From Bemisia tabaci (lineage: Eukaryota; Arthropoda; Insecta; Hemiptera; Aleyrodidae), in NCBI RefSeq assembly GCF_918797505.1, contig NC_092795.1, forward strand, positions 61,809,056-61,873,055: 64,000 bases of DNA. Reading direction: 5' to 3'. The translations under genes and the position numbers were made by a program. Shown piece after piece: positions 1 to 10,677 of this stretch. Position 1 is the stretch's first letter. Each line of letters starts with the position of its first letter. The notes beneath the pieces are model-generated. The model ran no database searches, was not told where the DNA came from, and saw only the letters and a program-made list of their open reading frames with translations.

Positions 1-552
1 TTTTTCGAAGAATGCCGTGGTTGGAGCTTCCTAGTCATACTACTCGACATCAGCTGATAGCAAACAAAGGTTACCAAGGAAACCGTAAACGCGTACCTAA
101 CAACTACCTACCGTCGCCAGAGCCGCTTTCCGACGCGAATGCGTTGGAGCTTCCTGCTTGTTGTAATTCCTTGCTGCAAAATACAGCCCGACTATTCGTG
201 CTCCCCTATCACTCAAAAATAAAAATCGTCGATTTTTATCGAGCAAACGATTTTTGAGAGTCATTCGGCTGATCGGTGGTAATTTGACAATGAACCGGGG
301 CTGATTTAGTGATTTCAATAAAATTTTCTTGTAAGGTCAAAGTAGCGTTTGACCCGGATCAATTGAAAGCTTTCTTGGCGGCAAACTTTCTGGTTATACT
401 ACCTAAACAACATTCTAAAAGTTCGACACGGTTTGACAATCGAAAGGAGGAAAATTGCCCCAAAACGCTAAAATGGGATGAAAAATGTGCATTCTTTTTA
501 GAGTTTTTGCATTTTTCAAAAAAAAAGTATCCAATTTTTGCCAAAAGAGCAA
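1..552. other. unassigned sequence
   Basis: I see no gene. The 13-mer GTTGGAGCTTCCT occurs twice (20-32 and 143-155), so this may be part of a larger repeat cut by the window edge. The plus-strand open frame from 309 starts at GTG and runs into the family B element at 553. Confidence 0.5.
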
Positions 553-1503
553 CCCTGGTAAAAATTGGGGATAGGAGCTGCGTTTCAAAATACCATAGGA
601 GTTCTTATAGCCGACTGAAGAGGGCGATAGAAAATCATATAGCTGGCTGTAGAAAGTGGAAAAAATCATACGGCCGGGCTACACGAAGCGATAAAAAATT
701 AAATAGCCGGGCTATGGTTCCTGTCGCCGGGCTTTACACTTTATCGCCTGGCTGTTGCTTTTTCGCCATCGGCTATAAAAGAAATTGTGTAGAAATTCGT
801 GTGCTTTGGAAATCCTCAAGTTTGTACGGAATCACCATAATATTTATAAAACGCACATTACAATTTCCTTTACTACATATTTGTTTTCATCAATTAAAAT
901 GAGAATAACTTACAGAGTGTGCAAACATTTCTAAATCATGAGTTGAACATCGCTGACTCCACGAGATTAAATATCAGAGCCTAACACAAGGCGGAGCGGC
1001 GGCGCACTAGCGCCTACAAACCTAACAGGGATACTTCACGCATTGCGCAATGCGTGAAGTATCCCTGTTAGGTTTGTAGGCGCTAATGCGCGTTTCGCGC
1101 TGGCTGCCCGCCCGCCACGCCGCGCCGCGCCGCAGCGTACCACGGCGCTTGAAGCAACTATTTCACACCAGAGGTATTGCACAGTATCGTACGAAATTGA
1201 AGGCGCTCCAACATATTAGGAATGGCAGGGATCCTTCAAAAGTACGGAGCTTTCCTCGCAAAATAAATCAAGGTACTAGGGCCCAAAAAGAGAGCGGTAG
1301 TCCAAAAACTCACTAAGGCCTAGTATCCGTAATTAGTAACGTTTAGCATACACTTTATCGTCAGGCTGTTGCTTAACCGCCATCGGCTATAAAAGGCTAT
1401 AAGAAATTGTGTTGCCGGCTATAGAAGCTGTTGGAAATCTTAGAGTCGGCTGTAGGTCTATGGTATTTTGGAACAGAGATTCTACTGCCAATTTTGAGCA
1501 GGG
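553..1503 (+). mobile_element. family B element, copy 1 (951 bp)
   Basis: It starts CCCTGGTAAAAATTGG and ends with a degraded complement (CCAATTTTGAGCAGGG). AA flanks it on both sides, compatible with a 2-bp target duplication. The outer parts carry many copies of a CGGCTATA-type motif. The centre is a long palindrome followed by a GC-rich stretch. Three more copies of the same length lie at 33688, 56580 and 61915. It has no coding capacity. A 2-bp duplication would suit ISL2EU-like or CACTA-like DNA transposons, but I cannot assign the superfamily. Confidence 0.85.
1008..1085. repeat. 78-bp perfect palindrome at the centre of B1
   Basis: The two 39-nt arms are exact complements with no spacer. 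The centre lies between 1046 and 1047, in ATTGCGCAAT. Equivalent palindromes occupy 34134-34211 (two mismatches), about 56982-57059 (a few changes) and 62365-62442 (perfect). The arm resembles the tandem units at 19383 and 27865. Confidence 0.95.
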
Positions 1504-1801
1504 AAAGGATATTTAGAAATGACATTAGATTTGCTTTAAAACGAGTTGTCGTGCAAGACTCTGCAAAGATTCTACCCAGATGCCACGACACGGAGCCCGA
1601 GCCTATTTTCTCAAACTTAATTTTTGCAGTTGCGACTTTAATGAGCATAATGAGAGTAAAGATTGACGAATCCTCGTCTGGATGGTGCCTGGCACTGACC
1701 TTATGACGGCTCGGAACGCACCCAACGGAGCAAATTACGTAAAGCGGATTTAACCTCCGCTGAGAAAACGGTAAACGGTTAGACGGGTGAATTGTCGCCG
1801 G

Positions 1802-2149
1802 TTAGCGATGTAACAGATTTTCACTCGAGCGATTCGAATCGGTCGACGCGCGCTCTTTGCGCTTCAATTCGGCGGCAAATGCACGGCCGATCGCGGTCGC
1901 GGCATCCGTTTTTCGTTTAAAAACGCTCCGGTCCTGAGTCGCTGAGATCCGAGAAGGAAACTGAATAATTAATTCAATTTGCACTTGCGTCTCTCCACCG
2001 CTCGTCGCACCCAAAGCAACTTGTTGACGCCTCTTTGGCCAAGAGCCGTACGGTCGATGGATCGCGCCAAGAACCCAAGTGGCACAGTGTAATAAAAATA
2101 ATGAAATAAAAATGCGAATTACTGCAATAAAATTGCTATTATTTACCAT
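1802..2149 (-). CDS. putative small secreted protein, possible peptide precursor
   Basis: This is a 115-codon ORF with an ATG start at 2149. Residues 7-28 form a hydrophobic stretch (FIAVIRIFISLFLLHC then ATWVLG) typical of a signal peptide, with likely cleavage before AIHRPYG. The mature part carries three basic clusters, KRR (39-41), KRK (78-80) and KRK (96-98), spaced as in prohormone precursors. It has no cysteines after the signal. The mature part lies in a CpG-rich unique block (about 1740-2090), while the signal-peptide part is AT-rich. I do not recognise the family. I see no AATAAA-like signal before the next element, so further exons are possible. Alternatives are a chance ORF or one exon of a longer gene. 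Confidence 0.45.
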   Translation of the reverse strand: MVNNSNFIAVIRIFISLFLLHCATWVLGAIHRPYGSWPKRRQQVALGATSGGETQVQIELIIQFPSRISATQDRSVFKRKTDAATAIGRAFAAELKRKERASTDSNRSSENLLHR

Positions 2150-2952
2150 GAAATTTCAATACTTTAACATCATTTAGTCAATAAATGTAGATTTTAAATG
2201 ATCAATAAGATGAGCTCTATGTAACAGAGAGGTAGGCAATTTGCAATGCAAAGAAAAATTGCAACTTATTAACAGGGTTCCCAGCCAATTTTGGAAAAAA
2301 AATCCCTGACTTTTCCAGGTTTTCCAGGCCGAAATGAAAATTTTTCCAGGCCTTTTTCCGGGGAAAAAACTCAAATAATTTGCCCTAAAAGAGACAGCGC
2401 GCGCATTTTTCGGTTTTTGTAAAAACTCCTCTATTTTCATCAATTTTTTATCTGGTTCAGCTTTTTTTTTCTTTTTTATAGGAACCAGGCTAGGATAGTA
2501 TCATAACACGAATGAAATCACAAAAAAAACTTAAAATGTGTTGGAAAAAAAATTGCCGAAATATAAACGCCTTCTTAAACGATACGTGCATTGGTGAAAG
2601 CAAATAATTTTTCAATTTGTTTCATTTACTCATAGTAGTATTGGATTTGAAAAATAAATCCCATCATGGTATTGCTGCTATGCTAAGGAAAAGAGCACTG
2701 AACAGATTCTTTTAAAAATAATCCAACCTGCAGTCTTCGTTCTGCAGACTATTAAGAATTATTCTTAAAAAAACTGAGAAATGCATATATATTTTTTTAA
2801 ATGAGCGTATTGTCCAGGGAAAAAAGGCAGAGTTACAAAAAAAATAACCTCTACCTTAGCATGCAGACATAGTTCTCAGCTAAGCGCAAGATATCCTAGT
2901 GAGTGTACTTGAAACTTTTACATTGAAGATTGAGGGTTACCTGATCGAAGAG

Positions 2953-3562
2953 CATAGGCGTAGCTGGGTCATTTTGCTAGGGGGGGCCTGGCCTCCCACC
3001 ACCGGGCCCCAGCTCGGGGGGCCTCCCCCGGAAAATTTTTGAAATTTTAACTCTAGCATCTCGAGGCACTTGTGGCGCTAATCTTCCTTCAATTTCTGCC
3101 TAAAAATCACCCAGTTTTATGCATTTTAAGGTTCCGGAAAATTTTTGAAATTTTAACTCTACTTGAGCGCATCTCGAGGCACTTGTGGCGCTAATCTTCC
3201 TTCAATTCCTGCCTAAAAATCACCCAGTTTTATGCATTTTAAGGTTCCGGAATTTTTTGAAATTTTAACTCTACTTGAGCACATCTCGAGGCACTTGTGG
3301 CGCTAATCTTCCTTCAATTTCTGCCTAAAAATCACCCAGTTTTTCACATTTTAAGGTTAAAATACTTTGAAATGGTTGCATTCAACAGGTTTTTCTATTT
3401 ATAGGCATCCTCTCACGGGCCACGGCGACAGAGACTTACCGTTGAAGAAGGTCTTTGTGCAACATCCAGAATTTCTGGGATGGGGGGGGGGGAGGGGATA
3501 CTATTTCCAATTCTAGGGGGGGGGGGGGCAGGCCCCCCTGGCCCCCCCTTCCTACGCCTCTG
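2953..3562. mobile_element. non-autonomous hAT element (610 bp), exact 8-bp TSD
   Basis: The ends are CATAGGCGTAGC and CTACGCCTCTG. The 8-bp duplication TCGAAGAG is exact at 2945-2952 and 3563-3570. An 8-bp duplication with CAG-type ends is diagnostic of hAT. There is no transposase. The interior has G/C homopolymer runs (3482-3530) and the tandem array at 3031-3360. Confidence 0.88.
3031..3360. repeat. three tandem units of 105-114 bp
   Basis: Units begin at 3031, 3136 and 3250 with GAAAATTTTTGAAATTTTAA and share CATCTCGAGGCACTTGTGGC. They are almost the same sequence. The array lies inside the hAT element. Confidence 0.95.
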
Positions 3563-3671
3563 TCGAAGAGGAGTGAAGAGGAGTGGCTAGCTCCTGCGAT
3601 CTCTTTTTTCATTAGACGCAACCGGTCGCACAAGATGCCCCCATCATTATGGCTGACCTGCAGGGGGAGCC

Positions 3672-4007
3672 CATAGAGTACATAGAGTCTTAATGTAAGT
3701 GGGAGAGCTGGCGCCACTTTTAAGCATTTTCCATGTCCCGAATTTCGAGACTCCTGTGTGACGCCGAGTCACTTTTTCGATACATAATCGATTGTTTGCG
3801 ATACACGGGTACCCGGCCATCCGATGACAACAACAACAACAACAACAACAGAGGAGATAGGGATTACCACGTATTCCACACCGCCATTTTGGATCGAAAA
3901 TGTATCGAAAAAGCGACCCGAACTCGGCGCACACCGGGCTCGGAATTCGTCGAGCAGAACATGGCGCCAGCTCTCCCATTTACATTACGACTCTATGTAC
4001 TCTATAT
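3672..4007. mobile_element. family P foldback with 9-bp direct flanks
   Basis: Inverted arms run from ATAGAGTACATAGAGTC to the mirrored GACTCTATGTACTCTAT, and continue inward to CTGGCGCCA. GGGGGAGCC occurs directly on both sides (3663-3671 and 4008-4016) and fits a 9-bp target duplication, as in Mutator-like elements. An (AAC)n microsatellite lies at 3828-3852. There is no ORF of note. Confidence 0.75.
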
Positions 4008-4277
4008 GGGGGAGCCACCGAACACTTCCGAGTAGTTCCGATTCGTTCCGAATGCCGATAAAGAGGATGAGTTGGCGGAAAATTCAAAATACAACGAAGG
4101 GATTGCAATTTCAATTTTAATTCTTTTATTTTTATTTGTTTACTTATTAAATTTTTTTTCTCAGTACTTGAAAAAATTCCAGACTTTTGGAGCAAATTCC
4201 CTGACTTTTCCATGTTTTCCAGGCCCTTTTTTCCCCCCCTGACTTTTCCAGATTTTCCAGATGGCTGGGAACCCTGA

Positions 4278-4372
4278 ATTTATGCCGTGAGCCCTGTAAT
4301 GCGCATACACTTATGGGTCTCAGGACTCATGTCTTAATGCACATAGTTCCGTTTGGTAGAAATACGTTCATT
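4278..4372. mobile_element. family R, truncated copy
   Basis: It matches the right part of the element at 6342-6463 (GTGAGCCCTGTAATG, then CACATAGTTCCGTTTG). The left arm is missing. It abuts the right end of the family T element. Confidence 0.65.
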
Positions 4373-4638
4373 TTGTCATTCCCTGGCGAATCCTACTTTT
4401 TCCCTGTCTTAGACAGCGGACCGCAGTCTTCAATAATCGGCCGTTTCAATCAATAGGATCGCTATATTTTTTCTTAGTCTTCTTTATCTTTAACTTTGTC
4501 GATCAATTGCAATGATCAGGCCATTGCCGGTCATATTTCTATGAAAAATCGAATTCCTTGATCAATTTTCCAACCTTGAAACGAGCTTACGTCCCTCCAT
4601 CAAAGGATCGACGAATCAAGACATTATCACGCATCAAA

Positions 4639-4761
4639 TCGTCGCTCCTCCGACGAAAAGACACATCTCAATTTCCACGTGAGCTTTATTTTCCATACAA
4701 ATCCATGCTTCCAAGACTCATGCGGAAATTGTTATACGCCCATACGTCAAAGGAGCGACGA
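4639..4761. mobile_element. family M foldback, copy 1
   Basis: Terminal inverted repeats are TCGTCGCTCCTCCGACG and CGTCAAAGGAGCGACGA, about 123 bp end to end. Related copies lie at 9791, 10506 and 38454. The unique sequence up to 5044 shows no recognisable gene. Confidence 0.8.
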
Positions 4762-5115
4762 AATGACGGTCGACGTCTATGACGATCTGGCAAGGCGGGA
4801 GCCCAGGATGCTGCGTACGAGATGAGGATGAGATGAATGGCTATAGGTGAAAGAATCTCTTCATCGAGGCGGTCATCGCATCGTGCATTCGAGCATTCGT
4901 GTCGGCGCAATTGCCCTTTCGGGGAAATGCATCCTGATCATCTTGATTGAGACGCATCGGACGCTCGGGTCCGAGAGGATTTTACAAAGCACAATCCAGG
5001 CAACATGACATTAGCACATTAAATCCAAGTCTTAGTGTCTAATTCTGTCGTGCTAAGGAAGAACGGCGTATGCGCCTTCAGATGTTGCCAAGTTTCTTTT
5101 GACAAAAACCGGATT

Positions 5116-5341
5116 CACTGGAAAAAAACACAGTGGATCTAGAGTCCAGACTCTTAAAAACATCGACAAGAAAAAGTCCTCTTGATTCAATCAGAATCCA
5201 GCTTAAATTAAGAATCAAGCCTCTTAATTTAAGCGGATTTAGTTTTGATTCAAGCTTAAATCTGATTGAATCAAAAGTATTTTTTCTTGTCAATGTTTTC
5301 AAGAGTCTGGACTCTAGATCCAATGTGGTTTTTTTCCAGTG
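5116..5341. mobile_element. family F foldback, copy 1
   Basis: The ends are CACTGGAAAAAAACAC and TTTTTTTCCAGTG. Long imperfect arms contain ATCTAGAGTCCAGACTCTT and its complement. It is shared with 7455, 47392 and 60622. TA flanks on the last copy suggest a Tc1/mariner-type origin. Confidence 0.85.
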
Positions 5342-5344
5342 TTG

Positions 5345-5770
5345 GCTCAGTTGCGATGGTCACAGAATCATGTTTTGATGCTTGATTATTGCGGTTCACC
5401 TAAAATTAATAAGATCGGTCTAAGCAGCAACTTTCTACGTTCAATATTAACCGAGGTATCATCCTTTAAAAAGTCCGGTTTTTGACGTCATCCATCGCGG
5501 TAGTGACACCTTTGGTTTCTTCCACCTCGCTTTTATCAGTCAGTGATGCACTGCTTACTCAGCATGATACTTGGATGAAAGCAAGGTGAATAAAACCAAG
5601 GGTGTCACCACCGCGATGGATGACATCAAAAACCAGACTTTTCAAAGGGCGATATCTCGGTTAATATTGAACGTAGCAAGTTGCTGTTTGGACGGATCTT
5701 ATTATTTTTAGCTGATCTACTACAAGGATCATGCATAAAACCACGATTTTGTGACCAACGCGACTGACCT
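5345..5770. mobile_element. family Q long-arm foldback, copy 1
   Basis: Arms of about 170 bp read from AGTTGCGATGGTCACAGAATC to the mirrored GATTTTGTGACCAACGCG. Conserved inner blocks include GATATCTCGGTTAATATTGA. A second copy is at 54737-55139. It is non-coding. Confidence 0.8.
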
Positions 5771-5953
5771 ATTTACCGCGAAATACAGAATATTTTCCCC
5801 CGAAATTTTCAGACGATTTTGCACGCACTTTAATCTAAATATCGGTAATTTTAAAAGAAAAATATGCATGGATGTCGTAAAAAATACAATCTTTAAAAAT
5901 GGAAACTTGGCACCTCTCGAATTTTAATGCGGAGTTCTTCCTTAGCACGGCAG

Positions 5954-6341
5954 AATTCAAGCCGAGTCGATTACAATCAAGAGCTGCCTTGAAGGAGGAG
6001 TGGATTCTAGATTTTTCCTATGTGATTTATGTTGTTTTTGAGTCATTTAAACACTTGAATTCATATGTGATGCACCCGTGGCAAGGGTTCGTGACGACCC
6101 ACACCTACGCAAAAGAGGGAGGCACGCTTGTAATGAAAAAATTTTTCGGGGGGGGGGGGGGGTGGAGGTAAGTGACATCTAGGACAAAGGGAGAAGGAGA
6201 AGTCAAAGGTCGGGAAAAATGGGTTCTGTAATTCATGGACGAAATCGCACTACTTTTCAGCAAAAAAAGGAAAGTTGTGAAAAGTGAGAGATGAATTAAT
6301 CCGGGAAATCCAGGTACCAGCTCATTAATTATTGTAATAAT
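5954..6341. other. unassigned sequence with a G-run
   Basis: No gene or recognised element is seen. A run of 13 G lies at 6150-6162. Confidence 0.4.
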
Positions 6342-6463
6342 TGGACTATTTCTATCAAACGGAACTATGTGCATTATGACGTGAGCCCTGTTATGGACAT
6401 ATTCGTATGGGTCTCAGGGCTAATGTCTTAACGCACATAGTTCCGTTTGATAGAAATACATCC
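6342..6463. mobile_element. family R foldback (122 bp)
   Basis: Inverted ends TGGACTATTTCTATCAAACG and CGTTTGATAGAAATACATCCA are followed inward by CACATAGTTCC-type arms. A truncated relative lies at 4278. The sequence to 6780 shows no gene. Confidence 0.85.
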
Positions 6464-6780
6464 AATTAGTTTTCAGTTCAATGAAGACATTTTCTTTTGT
6501 GTGCTTGCACTGACCTTTCACCTGGGAAACCCGAAATGTAGGGATATTTTGGAAATCGAAGCCACTCTTTTGTTTTCGAGAAGAACGAGGAAAAAGTTGG
6601 AGACCTCGAAGGCTCGGAACTTTCGGTACTTTGGTCAGTCGAAGTCGCGCAGCCGTAGGGGTTGAGCTTGAGCTCAACCCCTAGGAGGATAATCTAATCG
6701 GAAGTATATTTTATCGGAAATATATTCATCTCGGGACCGCGTGTGATAGTCGTGTGCTTCAAGTGTATTACCATCAGTGT

Positions 6781-6920
6781 AGTTTCGTATTCGGTACTTT
6801 AGTTTCGTGTTCGGTACTTTAGTTTCGTGCTCGGTACTTTAGTTTCGTGTTCGGTACTTTATTTTCGTGTTCGGTACTTTATTTTCGTGTTCGGTAATTT
6901 ATTTTCGTGTTCGGTACTTT
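6781..6920. repeat. 20-bp minisatellite, seven units
   Basis: There are exactly seven contiguous 20-bp units of AGTTTCGTGTTCGGTACTTT with a few substitutions. The last three begin ATTTTCG. The sequence between this and the T-run at 7253 shows no gene. Confidence 0.97.
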
Positions 6921-7251
6921 ATTATTAAAATTTTTCTCTGTGAATTATTCCGTGAATATAGAAGGTGCAGTGAATAGTTGAGCAGCCTTACTTTCCGAAG
7001 TTTCTATCCGCCGAAAGTTTTCGTCAGCGAGCCTCTAGTTTTTCTGTCCAGTGTAATAGTTTGCCGTGTTTTACAATAAGTGGAAGTAGTATTTGTCACT
7101 CGTGTCGGTTGTCATCGTGCGAATTTTAGGTAGTGTCTTTTCATCGATATTTCTGTGAAATTTGATTTGAGGATATAGTTTCGGAAGTCATTTTGCTCAC
7201 GTATATTCCTCAGCGTTGATTCGGTAAGTCGCTTGATGTCATCAACAAAAT

Positions 7252-7252
<1 letters not shown>

Positions 7253-7306
<54 letters not shown>
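7253..7306. repeat. poly-T tract (54 T)
   Basis: An uninterrupted T run follows GTCATCAACAAAATG. It could be an expanded slip tract or the tail of a minus-strand retroposed sequence. I cannot tell which. Confidence 0.9.
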
Positions 7307-7344
7307 CATTTTTTCTTCTTTTACGAGAGAAGTGTGGTACATTT

Positions 7345-7828
7345 AATATCGATGACTTAAGTGTGAAACCACGTATTTTCAGTAAAATTTATGCTACCAT
7401 TTTATTTTTTCGAGGAAAATCAAGTCGACGGTTGGGCTTGATATCTTCACAGAACACTGGAAAAAAACCACATTGCATTTAGAGTCCAGACTCTTGAAAA
7501 CATTGACAAGAAAAAATACTCTTGATTCAATCGGATTTTTGCTTGAATCAAAACGAAATCCGCTTAAATTAAGAGGCTTGGTTTTTAATTTAAGTTAGAT
7601 TCTGACTGAATCAAGAGTACTTTTTCTTGTTGATGTTTTTTTAAGAGTCTGGACTCTAGATCCAATGTGTTTTTTTTCCCCGTGAATATTTTGCTAAAAG
7701 AGAGGAAAAATCGAGGTAGTTTTCAAGGAATAAGTTGACTAGTTTTACCAAGAAAAAATAAAGTGTAACAGGAGGTCCGGGACGTCGCAGACGGAGATAG
7801 GTGGTTTCGCACTTCGGCCATCGATATA
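7345..7828. mobile_element. diverged family E element with nested F copy
   Basis: The left end ATCGATGACTTAAGTGTGAAA and the right end GGTTTCGCACTTCGGCCATCGAT resemble family E ends, including GACGTCGCAGAC near the right side. Family F copy 2 (7455-7684) is inserted inside. Family E is clearer at 37055 and 52777. Confidence 0.6.
7455..7684. mobile_element. family F foldback, copy 2
   Basis: It runs from CACTGGAAAAAAACC to TTTTTTTTCCCCGTG with the same internal AGAGTCCAGACTCTTGAAAA arm as the other copies. Confidence 0.85.
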
Positions 7829-7965
7829 TAATTTGAGAATCCCTGTGGGCGATAATCTTTTGATTTTCTCGAGATTTTATTCACAATCAGTGGAGTTATC
7901 GAGGTATTCAGCGTATTGAAATGTGTTGCAATTTTTTGCATTTGCGAAGTACCTAACGTCTTCAT

Positions 7966-8212
7966 AAATCGATGGCCAAAGTGGAAAATCATTCATTTCT
8001 ATTGTGGTGTCATAAAATTTCCACCTTTATTTTATTTTTTCGAAGAGAAACAAGCAAACTTCATAGCTTGAAATTTATACAAAGTATTCTGCAAACATTG
8101 AAAAAAAATCACGGAAGTTTTAAAGAAATTAGGCAGACCAGTTCCCCCGAGAAAAAATGAAGTATGACAGAAAATCTGTTGAGTAGCAGACGGAAACGCG
8201 TGTTTCTACACT
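7966..8212. mobile_element. second diverged family E-like element
   Basis: It runs from ATCGATGGCCAAAGTGG to GTAGCAGACGGAAACGCG and CTACACTT. The layout is the same as the preceding element but weaker. It abuts family K at 8216. Confidence 0.45.
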
Positions 8213-8215
8213 TAA

Positions 8216-8655
8216 GGTGATTCGATGGACGCGATACTTTGTGTCAGAACCGCATGCGATATATCGCATCGATTGGTTCCATTTTTTCAGCTACTCGTCA
8301 TTTTTCTCCAATTTTGAGATTGCGATTCTGTTGTCAAGAGACTAAAGCACTCACTTACCAATTTTAACAAAGAAATTCAACGTACTAAAGGCGTGGTTTT
8401 TTTAAAGAGAAAACATCGCATTCGATACTGATATCGAAACTGCACTTGAATGCGATATTTTCTCTCTAAAAAAACCACGCCTTTATTACGTTGAATTTCT
8501 TTGTTAAAATTGGTAAGCGAGTGCTTTAGTCTCCTGACAACAGAATTGCGATCTCAAAATTGGAGAGGAATGACGAGTAGATGAAAAAATGAAACCAATA
8601 GATGCGATATATCGCAAGCCTTTCTGACACTAAATATGGCGTCCATCAAATCTCC
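8216..8655. mobile_element. family K foldback, copy 1 (TTAA flanks)
   Basis: Arms of nearly 200 bp begin GGTGATTCGATGGACG and include GCATGCGATATATCGC. TTAA sits on both sides (8212-8215 and 8656-8659). A TTAA target is typical of piggyBac and Kolobok. It is non-coding. Confidence 0.85.
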
Positions 8656-8985
8656 TTAAGTCGTCGATATGAAAATGTTTAATCGTTGAAAATTGATTAT
8701 TATTGAATACATTATGTGAGAAAAAAAGCAGTTTTATTCCACTATTTTTCAACATTATTTCAACTTATTTGTTAAGCTGTTCCATATACTAGACAATGTG
8801 CAACAATGCGTTACGTTGAATTTATCTCTAAAAGGGTTTAATTTTTTTCTTTACAGCCAACATTCGAGAAGGGGATGAACGAGGATGGAAATCTTCACCC
8901 TCCGCATCAGAGCTGTTCCTGACCTTGCAGATCATCGCTTCTTCACGGTAAGATCTCTCAAGCTTCCTCCTATTTCGAAAATTAA

Positions 8986-9405
8986 GGTGATTCGATGAAC
9001 GCCATATTTTGTGACAGAACGGCATGCGATATATAGCATCGATTAGTTCCATTTTTCCGGCGACTCGTCATTTTTCTCGAATTTTGATATCGCAATTCTA
9101 TTGTCAGGAGACTAAATAATTCACTTACCGATTTTGATGAACAAATTCAAAGTATTAAAGGCGTGAGGAAAATAGAGGAAAAATACTGCATTCGAATGAA
9201 ATATTTTGTCTCATAAAAAAAACCCACGACTTCATTACGTTGAATTTCATTGTTAAAATTGGTAAGCGAGTGCTCTAGTCTCCTGACAACAGAATTCAGA
9301 TCTCAAAATTCGAGAAAAATGACGAGTAGCTGAAAAAATGAAACTAATCGACGCGATATTTCGCATGTCGTTCTGGCACAAAATATGGCGTTCATCGAAT
9401 CACCT
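8986..9405. mobile_element. family K foldback, copy 2
   Basis: It runs from GGTGATTCGATGAACGCC to the mirrored GGCGTTCATCGAATCACC. TTAA lies on the left and TCAA on the right. The sequence between the two K copies (8660-8985) shows no gene. Confidence 0.85.
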
Positions 9406-9469
9406 CAACTTCTAATGAATCGGTTACCGTCAATAATTTCAATTTTTGAAATGGGCTGCTAAAATATTT

Positions 9470-9717
9470 GAGGGGCTTGGAGGACAAGGCGCATAAAAGC
9501 AGTTTTGGAAAAAGTTCAGATTTTAATGATTTCAAGTAAAACTAGTCTTAGTGCATACTTTGTGAAAAATTCCCTCTCAAATTTCAATTTTTAAGCTTCA
9601 AAAAGTCAGTTTGAATTTTCTTTCCGCCATAAGGATCCATGTAATTTCAAAACTTCAAACACATATTTCTCGAGGTAGCAAAAACTGCACTTACGCGCTT
9701 TGTCCTACAAGCCCCTC
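9470..9717. mobile_element. family X foldback (248 bp)
   Basis: GAGGGGCTTGGAGGACAAGG on the left mirrors CTTTGTCCTACAAGCCCCTC on the right. The arms continue through GCGCATAAAAGCAGTTTT. It occurs once in the window. Confidence 0.7.
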
Positions 9718-9790
9718 ATTCTTCCTCAACGCTGATCATCGCCGCTGTCATCATTCGGGCGATTTTAGGTAGAATCAACTTAACTACATT

Positions 9791-9914
9791 TCGTCGCTCC
9801 TCTGACGTAAGGGCGTAACTTGATTTCTACGTGACCCCTGTGCTCCGTATAACTCTATGCTTTCTAAGGCTCATGCAATAATCTAGATACGCCCTTACGT
9901 CAGAGGAGCGACGA
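9791..9914. mobile_element. family M foldback, copy 2
   Basis: It runs from TCGTCGCTCCTCTGACGTAA to TTACGTCAGAGGAGCGACGA, with perfect 20-bp ends. It is the best-preserved copy of the family. Confidence 0.92.
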
Positions 9915-10071
9915 TTTGACGGTGCTTAGTTTTTCCTGAAGTTCTGTTTCTGTAATACTGCAGAACTACGGAACATAATGCCTTGAAACTGTCTTATTTT
10001 TCCAAGATTCTGCAGAGTAAACTATTCACTGAATTCGCTACGACAGGATTCAGCTTCATTTTTTGTCATTT

Positions 10072-10448
10072 CCCGGACGAAGAAACGTAACTCCATTCCA
10101 AGGTTGTCAAATTGATTCAAAGAATTCAATTTTTCACAAACACGAGAAAGCGAAATCTTTATCCAAAATTTATTTTCGTTTTTCATGAGATCAGCGGAAA
10201 AATCAGTGAAATGTACAATTAATACCTAACATTTTCCTTTACAAATTCAAATTTACGAGGCGAAATCTGGCAACAATGAAATGGACCACATTTTGCAAAA
10301 AGGAACCACTATTTCTGGCTCATTTTAGAAACAACGCATATGCCATCGGTTTCCCTGTGCAAAACGGTGGTTCTATGGAAGAGTCAGAAATAGTGGTTCC
10401 TTATTGCAAAATGTAATCCAAATGTAGTTATGTTCTTTCGTGGGAGGT
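10072..10448. mobile_element. family N element with nested family L
   Basis: The ends are CCCGGACGAAGAAACGTAAC and GTTATGTTCTTTCGTGGGA. A family L MITE is inserted near the right end. Other N copies are at 13928 and 38200. Confidence 0.75.
10283..10419. mobile_element. family L MITE, copy 1 (137 bp, TSD AAAT)
   Basis: It runs from GGACCACATTTTGCAAAAAG to CTTATTGCAAAATGTAATCC. AAAT flanks both sides (10279-10282 and 10420-10423) and the site reads as uninterrupted family N sequence without it. Confidence 0.88.
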
Positions 10449-10505
10449 AACGACGAATTGAGGGAGGAAAATAGATTAAAAAGCCTCCCAATGAGTGGCC
10501 CCGTT

Positions 10506-10627
10506 TCGTCGCTCCTCTGACGAAAGGGCGAATCTCAATTTCCTCGTGAGCCCTGGGTCACATTCAAATCCATGCTTTCTGCGGTTCATGTGAAAAGTGA
10601 GATACGTCCTTATGTCAGAGGAGCGAC
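10506..10627. mobile_element. family M foldback, copy 3
   Basis: TCGTCGCTCCTCTGACG on the left mirrors GTCAGAGGAGCGAC on the right, with the same CGTGAGCCCTG centre as copy 1. Confidence 0.85.
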
Positions 10628-10677
10628 CTTTTTTGAAACCCGGGGATTTCATTCGTACGTGACCGAAATGAAACCTT

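Larger units (their letters stand above)
2273..4276. mobile_element. family T foldback with two nested insertions
   Basis: The left end CAGGGTTCCCAGCC matches the inverted right end GGCTGGGAACCCTG. Both ends carry repeated CCCTGACTTTTCC motifs. The interior holds the hAT element at 2953-3562 and the foldback at 3672-4007. The right 160 bp is nearly the same as 17053-17213. No coding region is seen. Confidence 0.75.
5045..5953. mobile_element. family A element split by two insertions
   Basis: The left end is CTGTCGTGCTAAGGAAGAAC and the right end CTTCCTTAGCACGGCAG. Family A is normally about 250 bp. The extra length is the F foldback (5116-5341) followed directly by the Q foldback (5345-5770). 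Confidence 0.85.

Noticed and set aside
309..902. 197-codon plus-strand frame
   Set aside because: It starts at GTG and half of it is family B sequence. Other B copies do not keep the frame open.
3436..3717. Pro/Gly-rich frames on both strands
   Set aside because: They are produced by G/C homopolymer runs in the hAT element.
6781..6920. CRISPR or regulatory array
   Set aside because: The seven 20-bp units are contiguous with no spacers, a plain minisatellite.
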